From contig JAJZAC010000006.1 in the NCBI GenBank assembly GCA_021799615.1, positions 1 to 51,944 on the forward strand: DNA of 51,944 nucleotides, written 5' to 3'. This stretch comes from Actinomycetes bacterium. Its GTDB lineage: Bacteria > Actinomycetota > Acidimicrobiia > Acidimicrobiales > RAAP-2. A program made the translations under genes and the position numbers. Below the pieces are notes generated by a model. That model was not told where the DNA came from and did not search any database. It saw only the letters and a program-made list of their open reading frames with translations. This document shows, piece by piece, positions 35,000 to 42,368 of this stretch; position 1 is the first letter of the stretch, and every line of letters starts with the position of its first letter.

Positions 35000-35963
35000 C
35001 GAGCCGCGCCTCCACGATCTCGACGCCCCGGTTCCAGCCGGCCGTCATCTGGGCCAGGGGGCCGTCGAGGTCGCCGCTCCGGCCCCGGGCCCGCCGGGCC
35101 AGTACGAACTGGAGCGTCTTCGCCGCCTCGGCCGCACCGGCGAGCGCCGCTGACGCCGGCGCCAGGTCACCCACGTGGGGATCGAGCCACGTCGCCAGGG
35201 ATGCCGCCAGCTCGGCGCCGGCTCCGAACTGCCGGCAGGTCCCGAAGGCGTAGGCGTGGAACGCCTCGGGCCCCGAGGCGGCCAACCAGGGGAGGTCGTC
35301 ACGGATGCGCCGTCCCAGCTCGCCCACGGGGTCGCCGGGCACGCGGCGGTCCAGGTGGTCGCGCGCGGTGGCGACGACCCGGTCGACCAGGTCTGCGGGG
35401 GTGCGGGCACCGCCGATCTTCACCACCTCGACGTACGGCGGGAGGGCCGGTGGCGCCGAGCCGACCACGGCGGCGGCGTCCGCGCCGTCCACCTCGAAGT
35501 AGCCCCCGTTGTGGAAGTAGCCGACGGCCGGCCCGTCGCGGTCGAAGGCGTTGGCCACGATCGTCGTCTTGGTGTGCTCGATCCGGTAGGAGACGCCCGC
35601 CGTGTCCGGAAGGAACCAGGCGTCCGCCTCCACGGTGAGGAGGTGGCCGAGCCCGAGGTGCTCGTCGACGTGCTCGGCCAGGGGCCGCCACACGTTGAGC
35701 TCGGCGACCTCGATGCCGTAGAGGGAACGCAGGTCCTCGACCGGGTACTTGGAGAAGGTCCACTGGTCACCCTCGAACCCGGCGCTCAGGGTGAAGGCGG
35801 TACCGGCCACCGGGTCGAGCCCGAGCGAGGCGAGCACCTCGATCCATACGTCGATGGCGCAGTTCGTCTCGGTCCAGATCCGGTCGGGGGCGTGCAGGGG
35901 GTGGGGCCGGTACCCGGCAGCGTCGAGCTCGAGGAGCCGGCGAGGCCAGGGCCCCCGCCTCAC
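34992..35963 (-). CDS. DUF1839 family protein
   Basis: NCAIDVWIEVLASLGLDPVAGTAFTLSAGFEGDQWTFSKYPVEDLRSLYGIEVAELNVWRPL...EADAWFLPDTAGVSYRIEHTKTTIVANAFDRDGPAVGYFHNGGYFEVDG; GTGA overlap with the ligase. Confidence 0.88.
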   Translation of the reverse strand: MRRGPWPRRLLELDAAGYRPHPLHAPDRIWTETNCAIDVWIEVLASLGLDPVAGTAFTLSAGFEGDQWTFSKYPVEDLRSLYGIEVAELNVWRPLAEHVDEHLGLGHLLTVEADAWFLPDTAGVSYRIEHTKTTIVANAFDRDGPAVGYFHNGGYFEVDGADAAAVVGSAPPALPPYVEVVKIGGARTPADLVDRVVATARDHLDRRVPGDPVGELGRRIRDDLPWLAASGPEAFHAYAFGTCRQFGAGAELAASLATWLDPHVGDLAPASAALAGAAEAAKTLQFVLARRARGRSGDLDGPLAQMTAGWNRGVEIVEARLGA

Positions 35964-36868
35964 GGCCACAAGGCGGCCCGGACCGGTGCCGGCCACCGGT
36001 CGGTCCGGATGCCGTGCCGGGCGAACAGGGCGAGGGTGATGCGGTCGACGCCGAACCCGAAGCAGGCGGTGTGGGCCACCTCGCCGTCGGCCGTCGTGAT
36101 GCCGAAGGGCAGGGCGAAATGGTCGAGGTGGCAGTTGGCCGAGCACAGGGCGACCGGTGGGCCGTCGTCGACGTGCGCCACCAGTTCCAGCTTCAGCACC
36201 TGGTCCCGCTGGCTGGCGGCCAGGATCCGGCCGGCCCGGCCGAAGAACGGGTCGTTGGCCACCTCGGTCTCGACCTCGAGCCCGAGGCCGGCGAGGACGT
36301 CCGCCCCCCGCTGCGCCCACCGGTCCCGGTGGCGGCGGGCCCCCTCCGGCCCGTCGAGGGCGACGTAGTCGTGCTGACGGAAGCTCTGCATGCGGAACGG
36401 GTCGGTGCTGGGTTCGTGGCGGAAGCACCATCCGGACACCTCGACCAGGCGGCCCCCCTCGGGGAGGGTGCCGGCGCACGTCGGGTAGAGCGGGTGGCAG
36501 ACGGCCGGGCACAGGACGACGTCGGTCGGCGGCAGGTGGTCGGCCCACGGCGCTCCCGACTCGACGGCGGCCAGCAGGTCGGCATGGGCGGCCTCGTCGC
36601 CGCCGAACGAGTGGACGGATCCCATCAGGTCGGGGAAGGACTCGAGGTACCCGCTCTTCTCGAAGACGGTCCGCGGCATCACGGGCGGGAACCGGACTGA
36701 CGCCACCGGCAGCCCGGCCCCGGCCCGCAGGATCACGTCCTCGAGCCCGGCGACGACCGCTTCGTAGGAGGCGGACCGGCCGTCGACGCCCGCCGCCGAG
36801 GTGGGCACGAGCAGCCCGGCCTCGACGAGTGCCGCCCGCAGGCGGGCCCGGCCGTCGCCGGCCGTCAC
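35960..36868 (-). CDS. Amino acid:[carrier protein] ligase (class II SerRS-like, lacks tRNA-binding domain)
   Basis: VRFPPVMPRTVFEKSGYLESFPDLMGSVHSF, class II motif 2 CFRHEPSTDPFRMQSFRQHDYV, CSANCHLDHF, motif 3 CFGFGVDRITLALF; only 302 aa. Confidence 0.92.
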   Translation of the reverse strand: MTAGDGRARLRAALVEAGLLVPTSAAGVDGRSASYEAVVAGLEDVILRAGAGLPVASVRFPPVMPRTVFEKSGYLESFPDLMGSVHSFGGDEAAHADLLAAVESGAPWADHLPPTDVVLCPAVCHPLYPTCAGTLPEGGRLVEVSGWCFRHEPSTDPFRMQSFRQHDYVALDGPEGARRHRDRWAQRGADVLAGLGLEVETEVANDPFFGRAGRILAASQRDQVLKLELVAHVDDGPPVALCSANCHLDHFALPFGITTADGEVAHTACFGFGVDRITLALFARHGIRTDRWPAPVRAALWP

Positions 36869-38037
36869 TCCACCCCCCGGTGGACCAGGAGCAGCTGGGC
36901 GTTGTTGCCCAGGATCCGGTCGTTGTTGACCATGAGCGCGGCCCCGTAGGCGTCGCGGAGGTGGCGACCGAGCCCGTAGGGACCGCCGTCGCGGTACCCG
37001 GCCATGCCGCACACCTGCACGGCCCGGTGCACGACATCGACGACGAGCGTCGAGGCGGAGACCTTGAGCGAGTTCATGGCCAGGGCGAAGCCGACCGACG
37101 ACAGGACACCGGGGTCGTCCCGGGCGTCGTCGAACCGGCGGGCCCCGCCCCGCACGGCGTCGGCCAGCTGCCCGTGGACGGCCAGCAGTTCGGCAACCCG
37201 GCGGGCGGCTTCGGGCGGCGTGCCCGGGGACTTGCGCGCCGCGGCCTGGACGAACGCCCGTGCCCGCTGGGCGGCGGCCGAGGCGATGCCCCACCACACG
37301 GCACCCCACAGCACATGGGCCACCGGCAGCATGGTCCGGGCCGAGATCTCGCCGTAGGGCTCGGGCAGCACGAGGTCGTCGTCGCCCGAGGCGCGCAGCA
37401 CGAACCCCGGGCTGCACGTACCCCGGAATCCCAGGGTGTCCCACTCGCTCACCTGCTCGAGCTCCAGGTCCGGGGGACGGCACACCACCAGCACCTGGTC
37501 GTTGGGCGGGCTGGCCGCATCGCGCCGGGCGGTGACCAGCACGGCGTCGGCCTGGGCGCCGTACGAGATGACGGGCGCCTCCTTCACCAGGTGGAAGCGC
37601 CCGCCCCCACGTTCCAGGGCGCACCGGCTGGAGCGCACATCGCCCCCGATGCCCACCTCGGTGGTGGCGGAGGCCAGCAGCAGTGGGCGGTCGACCAGGC
37701 CGGCGGTGAGCTCCCGCAGGGCGGGGGTGTTCCCGTGGCGAGCCAGGCACGCCACCTGGATGTGGTGCATGGCCAGCACCATGGCGCTCGACGCGCACTG
37801 CCGGCCGAGCGCGGCGACCGACTCGGCCACCTCCGACAACGGCCGGTCGGGCCCGCCCAGGGCGGCCGGGACCAGCGCGGCCAGGACACCCTCTGCCGCC
37901 AGGGCGGCGAGGGCCTCGGTCGGGAACCGAGCCCGGCGGTCGACGTCCGCGGCGTGGGCGGCGGCCACCGCGTCGGCCACGTTCGTCACCGTCGCCACCA
38001 GCTCGGCGGTCGGCGCCGGGCCCGAGCCGTCACCCAC
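36865..38037 (-). CDS. Acyl-CoA dehydrogenase-fold flavoprotein
   Basis: FPTEALAALAAEGVLAALVPAALGGP, ASATTEVGIGGDVRSS, VQVCGMAGYRDGGPYGLGRHLRDAYGAALMVNNDRI; GTGA overlap with the ligase. Confidence 0.9.
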   Translation of the reverse strand: MGDGSGPAPTAELVATVTNVADAVAAAHAADVDRRARFPTEALAALAAEGVLAALVPAALGGPDRPLSEVAESVAALGRQCASSAMVLAMHHIQVACLARHGNTPALRELTAGLVDRPLLLASATTEVGIGGDVRSSRCALERGGGRFHLVKEAPVISYGAQADAVLVTARRDAASPPNDQVLVVCRPPDLELEQVSEWDTLGFRGTCSPGFVLRASGDDDLVLPEPYGEISARTMLPVAHVLWGAVWWGIASAAAQRARAFVQAAARKSPGTPPEAARRVAELLAVHGQLADAVRGGARRFDDARDDPGVLSSVGFALAMNSLKVSASTLVVDVVHRAVQVCGMAGYRDGGPYGLGRHLRDAYGAALMVNNDRILGNNAQLLLVHRGVE

Positions 38038-38278
38038 CGAGCAGTTCCTCGAGGGCGGCGCGGATGGCTGCCACCGACTCGAAGGTGTCCTTGCGCAACA
38101 GGTGTTCGGGGAACTCCACGTCGAACTCGTCCTCGATGCCGAGCATCACGTTGACGCTGGCGTGGGACGTCATGCCCGCCGCATACAGGTCGGCGGTGTC
38201 GTCCAACTCCTCCACGCCACGGGGAAGGCGCGCATGCGCGCCGAGCACCATCCGGATCCGATCCTCGACGTCAGCCAT
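38030..38278 (-). CDS. Acyl/aminoacyl carrier protein
   Basis: DLYAAGMTSHASVNVMLGIEDEFDVEFPEHLLRKDTFESVAAIRAALEELL; Ser in the GMTSHAS motif is the candidate phosphopantetheine site. Confidence 0.92.
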   Translation of the reverse strand: MADVEDRIRMVLGAHARLPRGVEELDDTADLYAAGMTSHASVNVMLGIEDEFDVEFPEHLLRKDTFESVAAIRAALEELLGG

Positions 38279-38777
38279 CTCCTCCACCTCGATCGACCTG
38301 TGGTCCGCTCCCGGACCCGAGCTCATCGTGCCAGCTCCGAGCTTCGCACAACGCCAGCACGACCGCAGCGGCGACACCGCCGTGATGGGTGAGGCTCACC
38401 GCCCACGAGATGACACCGACATCGGTGGCCCGGGAGGCGGCCCCGCCCGAGAGCGCGAGCTCGCACGCCCCCGACGGCCGCCGGCGCACCTCGATCTCCG
38501 TCCACGACGGGGCCCACCCGTCGGGGGCGAGCACCTTGACGACGGCCTCTTTGGCCGCGAAGCGGGCAGCCAGGCTCTCGGCCGCGTCCGGACCGGCCAC
38601 CGGCCACCGGCTGTCCGACCGCTCGGCCGCCGTGAACAGGCGCCGGGCGTAGCGGTCGCCGAAGGCGGCCAGCGAGGCGGCCACCTCCTCCACGGCGACG
38701 ACGTCGATCCCGGCCCGGTAGCGCAGCCCGGCGGGAGGCGCCGGGGCCCGCATGGCCGCAGCCATGGCCTCCGCCAT
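38271..38777 (-). CDS. AcpS-type 4'-phosphopantetheinyl transferase
   Basis: AGIDVVAVEEVAASLAAFGDRYARRLFTAAE, ESLAARFAAKEAVVKVL; overlaps the carrier-protein gene by 8 nt. The track start at 38861 would overlap the GT4 gene. Confidence 0.88.
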   Translation of the reverse strand: MAEAMAAAMRAPAPPAGLRYRAGIDVVAVEEVAASLAAFGDRYARRLFTAAERSDSRWPVAGPDAAESLAARFAAKEAVVKVLAPDGWAPSWTEIEVRRRPSGACELALSGGAASRATDVGVISWAVSLTHHGGVAAAVVLALCEARSWHDELGSGSGPQVDRGGGDG

Positions 38778-38841
38778 CGCCGCCGGTTCGACCCGGCGCG
38801 ACCTGCGGCCGCCGCCCGCCCCCGGTACCGGCCGGCCGTGG

Positions 38842-39996
38842 TCAGGCGCGGGCCAGGGCATCCCGGTAACACTCCCGGTACCGTCCGGCGATCACCTGCC
38901 AGGCGAAGTCCTCGACCCGCGCCCGCCCGGCGGCGGCCAGCCGGGCCCGACGGGCGGGGTCGGCGAGGAGCCCGGCCAGGAGCTCGGCGAACCGCGACGG
39001 GTCGGTCGGGTCGACGAGGACACCGTCCACCCCGTCGGTGACGAACTCCGGCGGGCCGCCCCGTCCGGTGGCCAGCACCGCGACCCCCGCCCGCCACGCC
39101 TCGAGGACCACGATGCCGAACGGTTCCAGACGGCTCGGCATGACGAACAGCTCGGCGCCGGCCATGGCCGCGGCCACGTCGTCGCGGTCGAGCCGCCCGG
39201 GGAAGTGCACCCGGTCGGCGATCCCGAGGCTGGTGGCCAGGGCACCCAGGCGCTCCCGCTCGGCACCGTCGCCGGCGACCACCAGGTCCGCCGTGCGGGC
39301 GGCGGGCGAGACGGCGGCGTACGCCGCCAGCAGCAGGTCGAACCCCTTCTTCTCCACCACCCGGCCCACGGCCAGGACATAGGGGGCGGCCGGGGCCCGG
39401 CGCCACCGCCCGGCCGGCGGTGCGGCCAGGTCGACACCGTTGAAGACGACGCGGCCCCGACCCGCCGCCAGCCCGAAACGGTCCTCGGCGTCGGCCAGCG
39501 TGAACGCCGAACAGGCCGTGACGACGGCCGCGTGCCGGAGGGCGGACCGCAGCGAGGCACGCAGGACGGTGGAGCGCTCGAAGATGTCGGCGTCGTCCAT
39601 CACCGTCTCGCCCTGCAGCGTGACCACCACCGGCAGGCGCCGCCAGGCGCCGAGGGCGGCGGCATAGGCGCCGTTGGGCCCGAAGCACTGGACGTGGAGC
39701 ACCTGGGGGCGGAACTCGTCGACAGCCCGCCCCAGGGCGCGCAGGGCGCGCAGGGCACCGGGACCGGACCGGGTCAGCGGTCCGGGCCGGGCCGCCGGCA
39801 GCGGCAGGGGGAAGCGCCGCACGGTGATCCCGTCGAGCACCTGACGGCTGGGCGGGTCCCGGTCGTCGGAGGTGCCCGTCCACACCTCCACCTCGTCACC
39901 GGCCTCGCGCAGGGTACGGGCCAGGTGGCGGGTGAGCTCCTCGACCCCGCCGAGGGCGGGGAGGTACGAGCTGGGCACGAGGGCGATCCTCGTCAC
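38842..39996 (-). CDS. Glycosyltransferase family 4
   Basis: VPSSYLPALGGVEELTRHLARTLREAGDEVEVWTG; VLAVGRVVEKKGFDLLLAAY; SRLEPFGIVVLEAWRAGVAVLATGRGGPPEFV. Confidence 0.93.
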   Translation of the reverse strand: MTRIALVPSSYLPALGGVEELTRHLARTLREAGDEVEVWTGTSDDRDPPSRQVLDGITVRRFPLPLPAARPGPLTRSGPGALRALRALGRAVDEFRPQVLHVQCFGPNGAYAAALGAWRRLPVVVTLQGETVMDDADIFERSTVLRASLRSALRHAAVVTACSAFTLADAEDRFGLAAGRGRVVFNGVDLAAPPAGRWRRAPAAPYVLAVGRVVEKKGFDLLLAAYAAVSPAARTADLVVAGDGAERERLGALATSLGIADRVHFPGRLDRDDVAAAMAGAELFVMPSRLEPFGIVVLEAWRAGVAVLATGRGGPPEFVTDGVDGVLVDPTDPSRFAELLAGLLADPARRARLAAAGRARVEDFAWQVIAGRYRECYRDALARA

Positions 39997-40037
39997 GCCG
40001 GCACCGCCGGGCCGTCACTGCTCCCTGCGTCGGGCAC
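39993..40037 (-). CDS. Candidate 14-codon leaderless leader ORF coupled to the GT4 start
   Basis: GTG at 40037 lies 6 nt after TACGTT (40044-40049); encodes MPDAGSSDGPAVPA*, and its TGA overlaps the GT4 GTG (GTGA). Confidence 0.35.
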   Translation of the reverse strand: MPDAGSSDGPAVPA

Positions 40038-40069
40038 GCCGGGAACGTACCAGGCGGCAGCGGACCAGG

Positions 40070-41146
40070 TCAGCCGATGGTCGGGTTCAGCCAGGGCTCC
40101 ACCGCTGCCAGGGTGGCTCCCGTCGGCATGGGGGCGACGTTGCTCCACTGCCCGACGCCGGGGGACCAGTAGGCGGAGAAGGCCGCCGCGTACCAGCCGG
40201 ACAGGAAGTTCTGCTCGGCACAGTCGCAGTTGGGTGCCCAGCTCGCGGGGTGGATGCCGAGGATGTTCTCGATCTGGGCGTGGCCGCCCTGGGGATCGAC
40301 GGCGGCGGCGTCGACCTCGTGACCGATCTCGAAGGCGACGATGCCGGCCAGCTGCTGGACCGTCTCACCCGGGAACACGTAGAGGGTCGAGGTGCCGCCG
40401 GCCTGTCCCCAGGTGAAGGTGGTGTTGCCGTAGAAGCCGGGAGACGGGGCGTCGGCGATGGGCAGGAACTGGATGGAGTAGCCGGGGATCCGCTGCCACG
40501 GGTACCGCACCAGGGTGAGCGCGTCGGCACCGAGCTGCTGGGGGGTCGCCGTGGCCGGCGGCGCGGCTGCCGGAGCCGCCGGCGGCGGGGCCGCGGTCGG
40601 CGGAGCGGTGCTGGCCGGGGCCGTGGTCGGCGGGACGGTCGTGGGCGGTGCCGCGGTGGGCGGGGCCGTGGTGGGCGGAGCCGTGGGCGGCGGCACGGTG
40701 GTGGGCGGAGCCGTGGGCGGCGGCACGGTGGTGGGCGGAGCCGTGGGCGGCGGCACGGTGGTGGGCGGGACGGTGGTGGGCGGAACCGGGTGCGAGGTGG
40801 AGGCCTCCCTGGCCCGCATCGGTGCCGCCACCGCAGCCACGGAGCGGGGACCCGGGGTGCCGTTGCCGCTGCTCCCGCCGAAGCCGGCGGCGCCGGCGAC
40901 GCCAGCTGCGGCCAGCACCGACAACGCCACCGCTGCCTGCAGGGAACGGGCGCTCAGCGAGCGGCCATACAGCGCCCGCCGCACCGCGTTGGCCACTCCC
41001 GGGCGGCGTCGGTCGGGACCCCGGTAGCCGGGGACGGCCACGGTGGCCGCATAGGTGGCGTCGTCGGACGGCGACGCCGGTACGGCGACGTCGTCGGCCT
41101 CGAGTCCATCGGCAAGGGGGGCAGGATCTTGCATCTCGGTCTCCAT
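40070..41146 (-). CDS. Hypothetical TM-anchored protein with Pro/Thr repeat linker and extracytoplasmic C-terminal domain
   Basis: TM region SLQAAVALSVLAAAGVAGAAGFGG; repeats PPTTVPPPTA; C-terminal FPGETVQQLAGIVAFEIGHEVDAAAVDP...NCDCAEQNFLSGWYAAAF. Confidence 0.75.
   Translation of the reverse strand: METEMQDPAPLADGLEADDVAVPASPSDDATYAATVAVPGYRGPDRRRPGVANAVRRALYGRSLSARSLQAAVALSVLAAAGVAGAAGFGGSSGNGTPGPRSVAAVAAPMRAREASTSHPVPPTTVPPTTVPPPTAPPTTVPPPTAPPTTVPPPTAPPTTAPPTAAPPTTVPPTTAPASTAPPTAAPPPAAPAAAPPATATPQQLGADALTLVRYPWQRIPGYSIQFLPIADAPSPGFYGNTTFTWGQAGGTSTLYVFPGETVQQLAGIVAFEIGHEVDAAAVDPQGGHAQIENILGIHPASWAPNCDCAEQNFLSGWYAAAFSAYWSPGVGQWSNVAPMPTGATLAAVEPWLNPTIG
40671..40760. repeat. Three perfect tandem copies of a 30-bp unit (coding PPTTVPPPTA)
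   Basis: gtgggcggagccgtgggcggcggcacggtg x3 at 40671, 40701 and 40731, then a partial copy. Confidence 0.9.
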
Positions 41147-41267
41147 GACGCCCGGGATGGGCGCTCACCGTCCCATCGGCGCGACCGGGACCCACCTGTA
41201 GCGCGACCACCACGGAGAGTGATGATTCATCGGCGCTACGCTGCCGGCAGCCGCAACGACCGGACCC

Positions 41268-42326
41268 ATGCCCCCTGCCGACTCCCCTCCCCGCCTCGTG
41301 CTCGCCTCGCTGGCGACCAGCGTCGCCATGGGGCAGCAGGCCTACGAGCGCAATCTGGCCGCGGCCCTCGGCCGGGTCGCCGGTGACGCCTGGCAGGTCC
41401 GGGAGTGCCCGGTCCATTCCCTTCGCTCCCGTGCCACCACAGGACGACGGCTCCCGCTGCGGGCGGTGGCCGGGCTGCCCGCACCCGCCGCCCGGTGGGC
41501 TGCCCGGCTCACCTACGGGCCTGCGGCGGTGGTGCACCGGCTCGACCTCCGCTTGCCACCGGCTGGTGCGCCCGAGGTCCTCACCGTGCACGACCTGGCC
41601 CCGCTGCACTTCGCCGACGAGGGCGCGCTCCCCCCGGGCTGGCGCCAGTCCGTGCGGCGCGCCGCCGTCGTGGTCGCCCCCTCGGTCTTCGCGGCAGCGG
41701 AGATCGAAGCGGCGACCGGGGTGCGGCCCGTCGTCGTCCACCATGGCGCCGACCGGGACCTGGCGGAGGCCGAACCGCTCGGCCGCGTCGAACTGGCCGC
41801 GCTCGGTATCCGGCATCCCTACGTCCTCCACGCCGGCGGATCGACGGCCCGGAAGAACCTGGCTGGCCTGGCCGAGGCGTGGAGGGCTGTCCACCGGTCC
41901 CGGCCCGACTGCATGCTCGTCCTGTGCGGGCCGGCCGACGCCCGCCGGGACGCGCTGTTCGCCGGTGTCGGCGGCACGGTGCGCCCGGGCCATCTGCCCC
42001 GGTCCACCCTGGCCGGCCTCCGCCGCGGCGCGGCCCTGGTCGTCGTACCGTCCACCTACGAGGGGTTCGGGCTGCCGGCGCTCGAGGCCATGACGGCCGG
42101 GGTACCGGTCGTGGCTGCCGCCCGTGGCGCCCTCCCGGAGATCGTCGGCGACGCCGGACTGCTGGTCGAGCCGACGGGACCGGCGTTGGCCGACGGGATC
42201 CTGGCCGCCCTGAGCGATCCGGCGGTGGGTGCGCGGGCGGCCCGCAACCGCGATCGGGCCCGGAGCCGGACGTGGGACGACGTCGCCACCGACCATCTGG
42301 CGCTGTACCGCCGCGCCCTGGCGTGA
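41268..42326 (+). CDS. Glycosyltransferase family 4
   Basis: YVLHAGGSTARKNLAGLAEAW; VPSTYEGFGLPALEAMTAGVPVVAAARGALPEIVGDAGLLVEP. Confidence 0.92.
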   Translation: MPPADSPPRLVLASLATSVAMGQQAYERNLAAALGRVAGDAWQVRECPVHSLRSRATTGRRLPLRAVAGLPAPAARWAARLTYGPAAVVHRLDLRLPPAGAPEVLTVHDLAPLHFADEGALPPGWRQSVRRAAVVVAPSVFAAAEIEAATGVRPVVVHHGADRDLAEAEPLGRVELAALGIRHPYVLHAGGSTARKNLAGLAEAWRAVHRSRPDCMLVLCGPADARRDALFAGVGGTVRPGHLPRSTLAGLRRGAALVVVPSTYEGFGLPALEAMTAGVPVVAAARGALPEIVGDAGLLVEPTGPALADGILAALSDPAVGARAARNRDRARSRTWDDVATDHLALYRRALA

Positions 42327-42368
42327 ACCTGCCCTCCCATCATCGGGGGCCCCGGCCGCCCGGGTAGC

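Noticed and set aside
40671-40760. Possible CRISPR-like or intergenic repeat array
   Set aside because: Head-to-tail 30-bp repeats without spacers, inside a CDS and encoding PPTTVPPPTA; a coding tandem repeat.
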